From contig PLEX01000184.1 in the NCBI GenBank assembly GCA_003136575.1, forward strand, positions 1 to 64,000: DNA of 64,000 nucleotides, read 5' to 3'. The translations under genes were made by a program, and so were the position numbers. Below are positions 1 through 8,242 of this stretch, one piece after another. The notes beneath the pieces were generated by a model. It saw only the letters and a program-made list of their open reading frames with translations. It did not search any database and was not told the DNA's origin. The first letter of the stretch is position 1; the number at the start of each line of letters is the position of its first letter. Source of the stretch: Bryobacterales bacterium. Lineage in GTDB: Bacteria; Acidobacteriota; Terriglobia; Bryobacterales; Bryobacteraceae.

Positions 1-1
1 G

Positions 2-871
2 TTGAACCGCGCCGACGCGGTAATCAGTTTCGCGCCGCTGGTGGACGATACCGCCGCATACGCCGATTTCATTCTCCCCGATCATCACCCGCTCGAATCG
101 ACGGTAGCCGTTGTGCCCGCCGTGTCGGATAGGACGGGGATCGCAATGGCCGAGCCCTTCGTGACGCCGCTCTACGAGACACAGGCGCTGGAAAAAACGC
201 TCGGCGATATCGCCGGCAAGCTGAAGGTTACTTATCCGGCTCCTTCTGTGGCCGACCTGGTGAAGCCCCTGCTCAAGGGCGATTCGACTTATGCCGAGGC
301 CGCGAGAGAAGGTGGCGTCTGGCTGGCTCCGGATGCCAAGCCAGCCCCTGTTAAACCGGGTAAGGATATCGCACTCGGTGCGGCCGCGTTTGAAGGCGAC
401 GCCGCGCGGTACCCGCTGTTCTTCCAGCCGTATCTTTCGCTCCAGTTCCACGATGGCGCCAGTTCCCACCTGCCGTGGATGCAGGAATTGCCCGATCCGG
501 CTTCAAGCGCGATCTGGAGCCTGCCCGTAGAGATCGATGGAAAGACCGCAAAGGATCTCGGCGTTTCGGAAGGCGATCTGGTGCGAATCGAGTCGCAGCA
601 TGGAGCCATCGAAGCGCCGGCATTTATTCACCCGGCGGCAATTCCCGGAGTCGTGAGCATGGCCATCGGCGGCGGACATACGCATTACGGCCGCTACGGT
701 ACCGGCCATGGCGTCAATCCGCTGTCGATTCTCGCGCCATCGTCCGAAAAGTCGACCGGTTCGCCGGCGACTGGCGCGACGCGGGTAAAACTGAGCCGCG
801 TCAGCGATGCAGGAAAACTGATTCAGTTCTCAACGCAGAAACGTGAGAACAGGGGATTCGCGCACAGGTAG
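2..871 (+). CDS. Alternative complex III-like molybdopterin-fold subunit, C-terminal part (5' truncated)
   Basis: This is the C-terminal 289 residues of a molybdopterin-oxidoreductase-fold protein; the frame is open at the window edge, so the real start lies upstream and the listed TTG is only the first codon visible. The segment 'ADFILPDHHPLES' is typical of the third domain of this superfamily, and the last 120 residues resemble the molydop-binding beta-barrel ('LGVSEGDLVRIES'). The next genes encode FeS, NrfD, DUF3341 and cytochrome c proteins, which is the order of alternative complex III, a quinol:cytochrome c oxidoreductase of the cytoplasmic membrane. In the ActB of that complex this domain carries no Mo cofactor and is fused to the FeS domain. 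Here the frame stops 13 bases before a separate FeS gene. Family assignment is firm; the exact complex is inferred. Confidence 0.85.
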   Translation: MNRADAVISFAPLVDDTAAYADFILPDHHPLESTVAVVPAVSDRTGIAMAEPFVTPLYETQALEKTLGDIAGKLKVTYPAPSVADLVKPLLKGDSTYAEAAREGGVWLAPDAKPAPVKPGKDIALGAAAFEGDAARYPLFFQPYLSLQFHDGASSHLPWMQELPDPASSAIWSLPVEIDGKTAKDLGVSEGDLVRIESQHGAIEAPAFIHPAAIPGVVSMAIGGGHTHYGRYGTGHGVNPLSILAPSSEKSTGSPATGATRVKLSRVSDAGKLIQFSTQKRENRGFAHR

Positions 872-884
872 CGCTGGAAGAGAT

Positions 885-1571
885 ATGGCACACCGCTGGG
901 GAATGGCAATCGATCTGGACCGGTGCACGGGCTGCGAAGCCTGCGTCGCCGCATGCCACGCCGAAAACAACATTTCGATTTCCACTCCGGAACAGGCGGC
1001 CACGGGCCGCACCACGCACTGGATTCGCGTGGACCGGTATTACGAAGGAACCTTTCCGGATGTGAAGGTGAAGTACATGCCCGTGCTTTGCCAGCAGTGC
1101 GACGAAGCGCCGTGCGAACCGGTTTGCCCCACCTACGCCACCTATCACAATCCAGAAGGGCTGAACGTACAGGTCTACAACCGCTGCGTCGGCACTTTTT
1201 ATTGCGCGAATAACTGCCCCTACACGGTTCGCTACTTCAACTGGTTCGATCCGGTCTGGCCTGAGCCGATGCAACTGCAGCACAACCCCGACGTCGCGGT
1301 TCGCATGGCGGGGGTGATGGAGAAGTGCACGTTCTGCATCCAACGCATTAAACGCGGCAAGGACGAGGCTGCGACCGCCGGACAACCCGTCGCCGACGGC
1401 GATATCCAGCCGGCCTGTGTGCAATCCTGCCCCGCCGAAGCGATGGTATTCGGCGATCTGAACGATCCCGAAAGCAAAGTCTCGCGAATGGCGGAAAGCA
1501 GCCGTGCGACCCGTCTGCTCGAGGAATTGGGAACTAAGCCAAAGGTCTTTTACCTGGAGCGCGGCCGATGA
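885..1571 (+). CDS. 4Fe-4S ferredoxin-type subunit (ActB FeS-domain-like)
   Basis: The 228-residue protein carries four cysteine clusters of the PsrB/NrfC/ActB type, beginning 'CTGCEACVAAC' near residue 14, then 'CQQCDEAPCEPVC', 'CVGTFYCANNCPY' and 'CTFC...CVQSCP'. Such proteins pass electrons between the catalytic-fold subunit and the haem or quinone sites. The N-terminus 'HRWGMAIDLDRC' is very close to the start of the FeS domain in fused ActB proteins, which supports an alternative complex III role. I chose the ATG at 885 rather than the ORF-track start at 843 because the latter overlaps the upstream gene and 'GGAAGAG' lies just before 885. An 88-base gap containing a REP-like hairpin separates it from the NrfD gene. 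Confidence 0.9.
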   Translation: MAHRWGMAIDLDRCTGCEACVAACHAENNISISTPEQAATGRTTHWIRVDRYYEGTFPDVKVKYMPVLCQQCDEAPCEPVCPTYATYHNPEGLNVQVYNRCVGTFYCANNCPYTVRYFNWFDPVWPEPMQLQHNPDVAVRMAGVMEKCTFCIQRIKRGKDEAATAGQPVADGDIQPACVQSCPAEAMVFGDLNDPESKVSRMAESSRATRLLEELGTKPKVFYLERGR

Positions 1572-1611
1572 TGCGACCGTCACGAAATGGCCGGGTCGTG
1601 GGCCGGCCCTT

Positions 1612-1640
1612 GTGGAGTAGGCCGTCGGCCTGCGCTCCAC
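1612..1640. repeat. REP-like imperfect palindrome
   Basis: GTGGAG and CTCCAC form perfect outer arms and AGGCC/GGCCT inner arms around a GTC loop, with a small T versus GCG bulge. It sits in the only sizeable gap of the respiratory operon, between the FeS and NrfD genes. It could modulate mRNA stability or be a dispersed intergenic repeat. No second clear copy was seen in this window. Confidence 0.45.
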
Positions 1641-1659
1641 GACGGGAGCGCGGACGCTG

Positions 1660-2991
1660 ATGTACCGCCACATCAAACAGCCGGAACTCCTGCCCTACGG
1701 CAAGATTCGCGAAGACCTGTTCCGCCCGCTCTCCGGACTGACCCGGAAATACCTTTTCGCGATTATCGCCCCTATACTGGTAATCCTGATCGGCGGGTAC
1801 GCCTGGGCAACGCAGCTTCGTTACGGCATGGGCGTCACCGGCCTGCAGCGGCCAGTATTCTGGGGCTTCTACATCGTCGACTTTGTTTTCTGGATTGGCA
1901 TTTCCCACGCGGGCACGCTGATATCCGCCATCCTCCGCCTAACCGACGCCGGCTGGCGCAAACCCATCACGCGCGCCGCCGAAGCTATTACGGTTTTCGC
2001 GCTCATGATCGGCGGCATGTTCCCCATCATCCATCTGGGACGAGCCTGGTATTTCTACTGGCTGATGCCATACCCGAATTCGCGCCTGCTCTGGCCGAAT
2101 TTCCGCTCTCCGCTGCTATGGGACCTTACCGCTATTTGTGCGTACGTTACAGGCAGCGTCATATTCCTGTATCTGCCGCTGATTCCCGACATGGCGCAGC
2201 TGGCGGAACACAATACGCCATGGCGTGCGAAGCTCTATCACGTACTGTCGCTCGGGTGGACCGGGAGCGACACCGAATGGCACGCTCTGGAACGCGCCAT
2301 GAAGCTGATGGCCGGCATTATTCTGGCGGTTGCGATTTCGGTGCACACCATCGTCGCCTGGGATTTTGCCATGGCCATAGCGCCTATGTGGCACAGCACG
2401 ATCTTCGGGCCTTACTTCGTGGTTGGCGCGATCTTCAGCGGCCTCGCCGGGCTGATGATCGTAATGGCCGCGATCCGGAAACTGATGGGTCTGGAGTTAT
2501 ACCTGACGCGCCACCATTTCAACAATCTGGCGAAGCTTCTGCTTTTGATGAGCATTCTCTGGCTGTACTTCACCATGGCGGAGCACCTGACCGTCTGGTA
2601 TGGGAACGACCCGAGCGAAATGGTGGTCTTCGGCGCACGAACGCGCGCGCGGTTCTCCACGCTGTTCTGGCTGATGGTGTTCGTGAACTTCGTCGTGCCG
2701 TTTGTTCTGCTCGGCATACGCAGGCTGCGGAATATTACGACGGGCGTAATCGCCTCGGTCGGCATCCTGTTTGGAATGTTTCTGGAACGGTACATTATTG
2801 TGGTGCCGACTTTGAGCAACCCGCGCTTGCCTGCGGCGTCTTCCACGTCTTACGCGCCGAGTTGGGTTGAGATCGCCATCACTGCGGCAACATTTGCCGG
2901 GATGATCGTGCTGTATCTGATTTTCTCGAAGCTGTTCCCGATTATTGCGGTCTGGGAGTTCAAGCCGCATCCGCACGAGGATGAGATTTGA
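1660..2991 (+). CDS. NrfD/PsrC-family membrane subunit (ActC-like quinol oxidase subunit)
   Basis: This 443-residue integral membrane protein has about ten hydrophobic segments, starting with 'YLFAIIAPILVILIGGYAW', and matches the NrfD/polysulfide reductase NrfD family in its ActC form in length and layout. In alternative complex III this subunit binds the quinol in the membrane and hands electrons to the FeS subunit. Motifs seen include 'WIGISHAGTLISAILRL' in helix 2 and 'IVAWDFAMAIAPMWHST' in the middle. It ends two bases before the DUF3341 gene, so the two are probably co-translated. A second NrfD-like gene (ActF) found in many such operons is not present downstream. Confidence 0.92.
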   Translation: MYRHIKQPELLPYGKIREDLFRPLSGLTRKYLFAIIAPILVILIGGYAWATQLRYGMGVTGLQRPVFWGFYIVDFVFWIGISHAGTLISAILRLTDAGWRKPITRAAEAITVFALMIGGMFPIIHLGRAWYFYWLMPYPNSRLLWPNFRSPLLWDLTAICAYVTGSVIFLYLPLIPDMAQLAEHNTPWRAKLYHVLSLGWTGSDTEWHALERAMKLMAGIILAVAISVHTIVAWDFAMAIAPMWHSTIFGPYFVVGAIFSGLAGLMIVMAAIRKLMGLELYLTRHHFNNLAKLLLLMSILWLYFTMAEHLTVWYGNDPSEMVVFGARTRARFSTLFWLMVFVNFVVPFVLLGIRRLRNITTGVIASVGILFGMFLERYIIVVPTLSNPRLPAASSTSYAPSWVEIAITAATFAGMIVLYLIFSKLFPIIAVWEFKPHPHEDEI

Positions 2992-2992
2992 C

Positions 2993-3511
2993 ATGGCATC
3001 CACAATGTATTTGTTGAGCGAATTTCGGGATAAGGAAGCCGTGGCGGGCGCCATTCATTCGTTGCGCGCGTCCGGCGTCGGCGACTCCGACATCGATCTG
3101 TTTTCCGAAGAGCCGGTCGAGTTCAAACGAGGAGTGCTGGACCGGCCGAGCCAGATGTCGCTGGCCGCGGTTCTCGGAGCAATCGTGCTTGGCGGCGCGG
3201 CGACGGCCTTCGTGCGGTTCGCACAATACAACTATGCGGTGAACACCGGCGGGATGCCGACATTTTCGTTTTGGGGAACCGGCGTAATCACTTATGAAAT
3301 GACGATGCTCGGCGCGGTGCTGGCGACATTTGTCTTCTTCCTTTGGGAAAGCGGCCTGATTCGCAAACGCGACAAGACCGCGCCGGTGCCGGTCGTGCCG
3401 CCGGAATGCATTTGCCTGCGGGTACGTTGCGTGAGCGGCGATGTAGTAAAGGCGACGGCGATACTCCAGGAATCGGGAGCGATTTCCGTGGAAAAGAAGG
3501 CCCCGCTATGA
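2993..3511 (+). CDS. DUF3341 membrane protein (ActD-like)
   Basis: The 172-residue protein has a soluble N-terminal domain opening 'MYLLSEFRDKEAVAGAIHSLR', two transmembrane segments (about residues 57-75 and 98-118), and a C-terminal cytoplasmic tail. This is the architecture of DUF3341/ActD, a small subunit specific to alternative complex III and related complexes, where it anchors the assembly. The ATG at 2993 was preferred to the ORF-track start at 2945 because it follows 'GAGGATGAG' and lies next to the preceding stop codon. Its stop overlaps the cytochrome c start as ATGA. Confidence 0.9.
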   Translation: MASTMYLLSEFRDKEAVAGAIHSLRASGVGDSDIDLFSEEPVEFKRGVLDRPSQMSLAAVLGAIVLGGAATAFVRFAQYNYAVNTGGMPTFSFWGTGVITYEMTMLGAVLATFVFFLWESGLIRKRDKTAPVPVVPPECICLRVRCVSGDVVKATAILQESGAISVEKKAPL

Positions 3512-3873
3512 GCGCACGGGCAGCGCTGCTGTCGGCTTGCGCGCTTAGCATGTTGGCGTTTGCGCTTTCGGCGTCCGACAAGAAAGCCCTGCCGTGGGAG
3601 AAGAACCGCCTGGCCAGCGGACTGGCATTGTATCGCGCCAACTGCGTGGTTTGCCACGATATCGATCGGCCACCGGCGGAATCGAAGAAGCTCGGCCCGA
3701 GTTTTTATCAACTGTTCAGGCAGGATAAGATGCCGCTTTCAGGGGTCAAGCCAAGCCGCGATTACATCAAGACCGTTATGCAGGCCGGGTTCCCACCTAT
3801 CATGCCGGCCTTCGCCACTACGCTGAACGATTCGGAAATCGATCTGATTCTGGACTACATCCAGTCGAAGTAA
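3508..3873 (+). CDS. Monohaem cytochrome c (ActE-like)
   Basis: A 121-residue exported cytochrome with a signal peptide (residues 1 to about 22), one haem-binding 'CVVCH' near residue 48, and a distal-ligand region 'PPIMPAF'. It overlaps the DUF3341 gene by four bases (ATGA), which indicates translational coupling. As the last gene of the operon it probably fills the ActE role and carries electrons from the complex towards the terminal oxidase. The ORF-track version starting at 343 codons' distance upstream (3343) has an implausible extension. Downstream there is no further subunit gene before the kinase. Confidence 0.88.
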   Translation: MSARAALLSACALSMLAFALSASDKKALPWEKNRLASGLALYRANCVVCHDIDRPPAESKKLGPSFYQLFRQDKMPLSGVKPSRDYIKTVMQAGFPPIMPAFATTLNDSEIDLILDYIQSK

Positions 3874-3933
3874 TCGCAGCGCGACGCCCTTCAATCCGGC
3901 CCTGTCCGCACGTTCACGTGATATCCTGTTGAC

Positions 3934-3949
3934 GCCCTGGACTCAGGGC
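3934..3949 (+). promoter_or_regulatory. Small hairpin covering the kinase ribosome-binding site
   Basis: GCCCTG-GACT-CAGGGC is a perfect 6-bp stem with a 4-base loop, ending four bases before the ATG at 3954. The only Shine-Dalgarno-like sequence (AGGG) lies in its 3' arm, so the folded RNA would hide it. Confidence 0.4.
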
Positions 3950-3953
3950 ATGT

Positions 3954-5675
3954 ATGGTCGATCGAAGGGTCCTGCAATACCAATTCACCGAGAAGCTCGG
4001 CTCAGGCGGCATGGGAGAGGTATACAAGGCCCGTGACACACGACTCAATCGCCTTGTGGCGATCAAGGTATTGCCGGACGGCATGTCCTCCGATCCCGAT
4101 CACCGCCGCCGCTTCGTGCACGAAGCCCGGGCGGTCTCCGCTCTGAATCACCCCAATATCATCACGATTTACGACATCGTCGAAGACGGCGATGCCCAGT
4201 ATATGGTGGTGGAGTACATTCCCGGCAAGAGCCTTTTTGAGATCATTCCCGAAGGCGGTCTTCCGGCGCAACAGGTGGTCGGTTACGCGACCCAGATCGC
4301 GGATGCTCTCCGCGCGGCACACTCCGCCGGCATCATCCATCGCGATATAAAGCCGGACAATGTCATGGTCGCGCAGAGCGGCGCGATTAAGCTTCTCGAT
4401 TTCGGCCTCGCGAAGGTGGACCGGACATCCGCCGAACATGCCGGAAACACGATCACCATGAATGCGCCGTTGACAGTCGAGGGCGCCATTCTCGGCACCG
4501 TTAACTACATGTCTCCGGAACAGGCTGAAGGCAAGCGCCTGGATGCGCGGTCCGACATTTTCTCTTTCGGCGCCGTGCTGTACGAGATGCTGACCGGGCA
4601 CATGGCGTTTCGGAGAGACTCTATCGTTGCGACCCTGTCCGCGATCCTGCGTGATGAAGTCCAACCGGTCCGGGATTTCGCGCCTGGCGTTCCGCCGGAG
4701 CTGGAAAGCCTGGTTGTCAGATGCCTCCGGAAGGATCCCGATCAGAGATTTCAGTCCATGCAGGACGTTTATGCCGCTCTGGCGGAGATGAAACGCCGGG
4801 CGGATTCCGGTGTGGCCGGCGCGATGCCGGCCGCTGAGCGGACGTGGGGATCGAAGGCGGCGTTTGGCATCGCGGTTGTCTGCGCCATGGCCGTCGGCGG
4901 CGTCTTTTGGTGGGCGGCGCAGCACAGGCCCGCGCCGCCGACGGCGCACGTGGAGACCCCCGTCGCGGTCGCGGTTGCTCCGCCAACGGCACCTGTGGAG
5001 ACTCCCGCTCCGGTCTCCGACGCTCGGCCAGTCGAAACCACCATGACGAACGACACAGTCGTCCAAATGGCGGCGGCCAACGTGACGCCGTCCGTCATCG
5101 TCAACCAGATCCGGTCCTCAAAGACGAATTTCGACATGTCTCCATCCGCGGTGATCGCGCTTTCGAAAGCCGGTGTTGTGGCCGAAGTCATTGAGGCGAT
5201 GCGTGGTCCGCTCCAGGCCAACGCCGCGCCTGTTCATCCGCCAACGCGAAGGCCCGTGGCAACCGTGACTTTGGAGGATGGCTTGCTAATTCGCCTGACG
5301 CTGGCCGAAGACATTCCGAACAATGCCGCGCAAGGCGATGAAGTGCGATTCACAGTTGCGGAACCCGTTCGCTCCGACGGCGCCATCGTCTTTCCAAAGG
5401 GCGCGCCGGCCGTCGGGTTGATCGTGGACGCCGCGAAGAAGAAGGTGCTCGGCATCGGCGGCAAGATGACTTTTCGGCTTGAAAGAGTAACCGCCGTGGG
5501 CGGGCAGAGCGTCCCGATTCGGGCGACGCCTCAACGGAATCGGGACGGGTTGTCGAAGCGTCCGGTAGATGTCGGCGCTAACGGCGCTAACAAACCAAAA
5601 GAGCTGGCAGCCGCCGCCGGAGCCAGCTATGCCGGATACGTCGATGGTCCGAAAACCGTATCGGTGAAGAAGTAG
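3954..5675 (+). CDS. Membrane-anchored Hanks-type serine/threonine protein kinase
   Basis: The 573-residue protein has a full PknB-like kinase domain (about residues 10-275): glycine loop 'GSGGMGEVY', catalytic Lys38, 'HRDIKPDN' with Asp131, 'DFG' with Asp149, and 'GTVNYMSPEQ'. A transmembrane helix follows at about 302-322, then an Ala/Pro/Val linker and an extracytoplasmic part. That part begins with a segment of the type 'LTND-VV-M...VI--QIRSSKT-FD', recurrent in acidobacterial proteins, and ends with a beta-rich domain opening 'LIRLTLAEDIPNNAAQGDEV'. It probably senses an envelope signal and phosphorylates cytoplasmic targets; no PASTA repeats are present. The gene stands alone, with no phosphatase nearby. 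The predicted ribosome site lies in a hairpin. Confidence 0.93.
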   Translation: MVDRRVLQYQFTEKLGSGGMGEVYKARDTRLNRLVAIKVLPDGMSSDPDHRRRFVHEARAVSALNHPNIITIYDIVEDGDAQYMVVEYIPGKSLFEIIPEGGLPAQQVVGYATQIADALRAAHSAGIIHRDIKPDNVMVAQSGAIKLLDFGLAKVDRTSAEHAGNTITMNAPLTVEGAILGTVNYMSPEQAEGKRLDARSDIFSFGAVLYEMLTGHMAFRRDSIVATLSAILRDEVQPVRDFAPGVPPELESLVVRCLRKDPDQRFQSMQDVYAALAEMKRRADSGVAGAMPAAERTWGSKAAFGIAVVCAMAVGGVFWWAAQHRPAPPTAHVETPVAVAVAPPTAPVETPAPVSDARPVETTMTNDTVVQMAAANVTPSVIVNQIRSSKTNFDMSPSAVIALSKAGVVAEVIEAMRGPLQANAAPVHPPTRRPVATVTLEDGLLIRLTLAEDIPNNAAQGDEVRFTVAEPVRSDGAIVFPKGAPAVGLIVDAAKKKVLGIGGKMTFRLERVTAVGGQSVPIRATPQRNRDGLSKRPVDVGANGANKPKELAAAAGASYAGYVDGPKTVSVKK

Positions 5676-5776
5676 CGGGCGGCCGAATCCGGATTTCGGC
5701 GGTTCGGGCACCTGGATCTTCGTAGGCCGCGAACGGTGTAGCCGGGCGCGCGAAGACTCCTGGATACCATGGTCCC

Positions 5777-7006
5777 GTGTCCGCCACGCCGCCCCGCTCC
5801 GCTCTGCCCCGACTAAGAGGCGATCTCGACATCATGCCATCGCCGGTGGAAGACCGGCCGGGTTTGCTGCTGCGCGATTCGCTCCGTTACTCCGACACAG
5901 TGCTGATCGTCCCTCCCCACCTGATTCAGTGCCTCACGTTGTTCGACGGCGAGCACACGGAGCGCGATCTGCACGAGACGCTTTATCGCATGTCCGGCGA
6001 TCTGCGGGCCGGGGAAGCCGGCGATCAACTGACCACGGCGCTCGTGCGGGCGGGCTTTCTCGACGACGAAGCTTTTGCCGCCATGCGCGAAGCGAGGCAC
6101 CGGGAGTTCGCCGAATCGCCCGTGCGCGCGCCGGCTCACGCAGGGTCGGGCTATCCCGACGACCCGGAAGCTCTGACCACCGTGATGCGGCACTGGATGG
6201 GAGGGGAACCGTCCGCGCCGCAAACGGACGCGATTATCGGGATCGCCGCGCCGCATGTGAGTCCCGAGGGCGGCTTCGAATCGTACCGAGCTGCTTATTC
6301 AAAGCTGAGTCCGAAGCTACGCGACCGTACGTTCGTGGTTCTCGGGACGTCTCATTACGGCGCTCCGGACAAATTCGGCCTGACGCGAAAATCCTATGTC
6401 ACGCCGTTCGGCGAAACGAAAACCGATGGCGCGCTGGTCGACGAATTAACGCGCGCCGCGGGGGACGCCATCGGCATGGAAGACTACTGCCACTCGGTGG
6501 AGCATTCCATCGAATTCCAGGTGGTCTTTCTGCAATCGATCTTCGGCCCCGATATTCGCGTGCTGCCGATACTCTGCGGCTCGTACTTTCGCAGCATTTA
6601 CGGCGGCGGAATGCCGGAAGACGAAGAGGGCGTGAAGCGATTCCTGGGCTCGCTCGGCGAAATCGCGGCGCGGGAGAAGGATCGGCTCTGCTGGGTGCTC
6701 GGCGTCGACATGGCGCATATGGGCGCGAGGTACGGCGACCAGTTCGAAGCTGTCGCCGACGCGAATGAGATGATCGAAGTGGCGGAACGAGACCGTATGA
6801 GGATGGAGCGGATCGCGGCGGGCGATGCGTCGGGTTTTTGGGAACTTGTACGGGAGAATCGGGACGATCTGAAATGGTGCGGATCGTCGCCGTTTTATAC
6901 GTTCCTGAAAGTGCGGCCGGATGCGCGCGGCACCGTCGAGCGCTATGAGCAGTGGAACATCGACCAGCAGAGCGTGGTCAGCTTCGCCGGCATGTCGTTC
7001 CGTTGA
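5777..7006 (+). CDS. Memo-family protein (AmmeMemoRadiSam system protein B) with N-terminal extension
   Basis: Residues from about 150 to the end match the Memo fold: 'GIAAPHVSPEGGFESYRAAY', 'VVLGTSHYGAPDKFGLTRKSYVTPFG', 'SVEHSIEFQVVFLQSIFG' and 'VLPILCG'. These carry the conserved His residues that bind iron or another metal in Memo proteins and extradiol dioxygenases. The first 140 residues are an extra domain ('LTLFDGEHTERDLHETLYRMSGD') that resembles a winged-helix or PqqD-like module, by eye only. The usual partners, an AMMECR1 protein and a radical SAM enzyme, are not adjacent. The first ATG follows a weak ribosome site, so a later start such as Met20 is possible. The biochemical role of bacterial Memo is not established. 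Confidence 0.85.
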   Translation: MSATPPRSALPRLRGDLDIMPSPVEDRPGLLLRDSLRYSDTVLIVPPHLIQCLTLFDGEHTERDLHETLYRMSGDLRAGEAGDQLTTALVRAGFLDDEAFAAMREARHREFAESPVRAPAHAGSGYPDDPEALTTVMRHWMGGEPSAPQTDAIIGIAAPHVSPEGGFESYRAAYSKLSPKLRDRTFVVLGTSHYGAPDKFGLTRKSYVTPFGETKTDGALVDELTRAAGDAIGMEDYCHSVEHSIEFQVVFLQSIFGPDIRVLPILCGSYFRSIYGGGMPEDEEGVKRFLGSLGEIAAREKDRLCWVLGVDMAHMGARYGDQFEAVADANEMIEVAERDRMRMERIAAGDASGFWELVRENRDDLKWCGSSPFYTFLKVRPDARGTVERYEQWNIDQQSVVSFAGMSFR

Positions 7007-7018
7007 GGCCAACGACGG

Positions 7019-8242
7019 TCAATACTTCGCCAGTTCCGCTTCGAGAGCCGCCAGCCCCTGCTTTGCGTAGATATCCTGCAGCCGCTGTTCTTCGGTCGAA
7101 TGTGACATTGCGTGCAGCATCGGCGACGAGTCCAGATCCTTCCGGGAAGGCACCCACACTTTGCCATCGGCGAACTCCACGCGGCTGACGAATCCCGTCA
7201 TGCCGGAGATGGCGATGGGACGGCCAGCGTGAGAAAACTTAAGCGTGGCGTCCGGTTCCAGACGGCCTCTTTGACCGGCCTGGATTACGGCGCCAAGACC
7301 CGCGCCCGACGTATTCAGGGCCGAAACGCCCGAACCTGGCACCGATCCGGCAAGATATTCGTTGCCATCGTTATCCTTCACGATCCAGCCGATTTCGAAG
7401 TAACGAACGGACCTCTTCTTGTCCAGATTCTGGACTTCGATCCAGGGAGAACTCGCCTCGTTGCCGGAAATCGCCGCTTGTCCCTGCACCGCGAGCACCG
7501 GCGCATTGGGTAAACTCAGAAACGCGAAACGAACGTGTCCCGAGCCTTGTCCCGATTCGGAAGCGGAGGCTGCGGAACCAACCGCGCGCCCATTGTGCGA
7601 AAGCGCGACATCCAGCTGGGGCCGGTCGCCCACCTTCGCCATGCTGTTCAGCACTTCCCTGCGCAGACCGTCTTCACCCTTCGCCTGCAGGATCTGTTTG
7701 TAGTAAGCGCGATCCCGCTGCGCTTCCACTTCCACAAACGTCATCGCGCGCTGCGAATTCAGGCGGTTCGGCCCGTAAAAACTCAGATCGTCGAACAGCA
7801 CGCCATCCAGCTGAACGCGCACCAGAGGACCGCTCGCCTGCTGCACAGGCCGCACGAGGCGGATGTCGATCGGCAAGGTGAAATTCTGGCCCGCCGGAAC
7901 GTCGATGCAGGGCCGCGTTACGGAACCCTTGCCGCCCGGCGTCGATTCCTGCGTCGCGATGAGCATGGTGACGCCGCGCACGCGCCGCGCGCCGGAGTTG
8001 CGAAGCGTGAGCGACATATGAAGATCGAGCACGAGCATGCCGCCGCGGGGCGATACGCGGGATTGATCCGTGGCGGCCGATATCAGAGTTACCGGAGAAT
8101 CGGCGGGCAGATCGATCTTCACCGAACTGGAAGCGTCGCTCCCGGCTGTCAGCGGCTGCTGCTGGGCATACAAAAGCCCCACAGGCAGGGTCACCGCGGA
8201 CAAGACGGCAATCGCGCGTATGTTGCTATTCCACATAAACAC
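7019..8242 (-). CDS. Secreted protein of unknown function, third gene of ECF sigma operon
   Basis: A 407-residue protein with a signal peptide ending near residue 26 ('GLLYAQQQP'). The mature part begins with a beta-rich domain and a segment 'LHMSLTLRNSGARRVRGVTMLI' that reads like an extracellular immunoglobulin-like fold; I recognise no enzyme motif. Its start overlaps the 3' end of the anti-sigma gene by 17 bases, so it is translated from the sigma/anti-sigma transcript. A role in envelope sensing or as the target of the sigma factor is plausible from position only. It converges on the Memo gene with a 12-base gap. Confidence 0.75.
   Translation of the reverse strand: MFMWNSNIRAIAVLSAVTLPVGLLYAQQQPLTAGSDASSSVKIDLPADSPVTLISAATDQSRVSPRGGMLVLDLHMSLTLRNSGARRVRGVTMLIATQESTPGGKGSVTRPCIDVPAGQNFTLPIDIRLVRPVQQASGPLVRVQLDGVLFDDLSFYGPNRLNSQRAMTFVEVEAQRDRAYYKQILQAKGEDGLRREVLNSMAKVGDRPQLDVALSHNGRAVGSAASASESGQGSGHVRFAFLSLPNAPVLAVQGQAAISGNEASSPWIEVQNLDKKRSVRYFEIGWIVKDNDGNEYLAGSVPGSGVSALNTSGAGLGAVIQAGQRGRLEPDATLKFSHAGRPIAISGMTGFVSRVEFADGKVWVPSRKDLDSSPMLHAMSHSTEEQRLQDIYAKQGLAALEAELAKY

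Noticed and set aside
1587-2870. 427-codon plus-strand frame
   Set aside because: Overlaps the NrfD gene in another frame and is rich in Arg, His and Pro without membrane helices.
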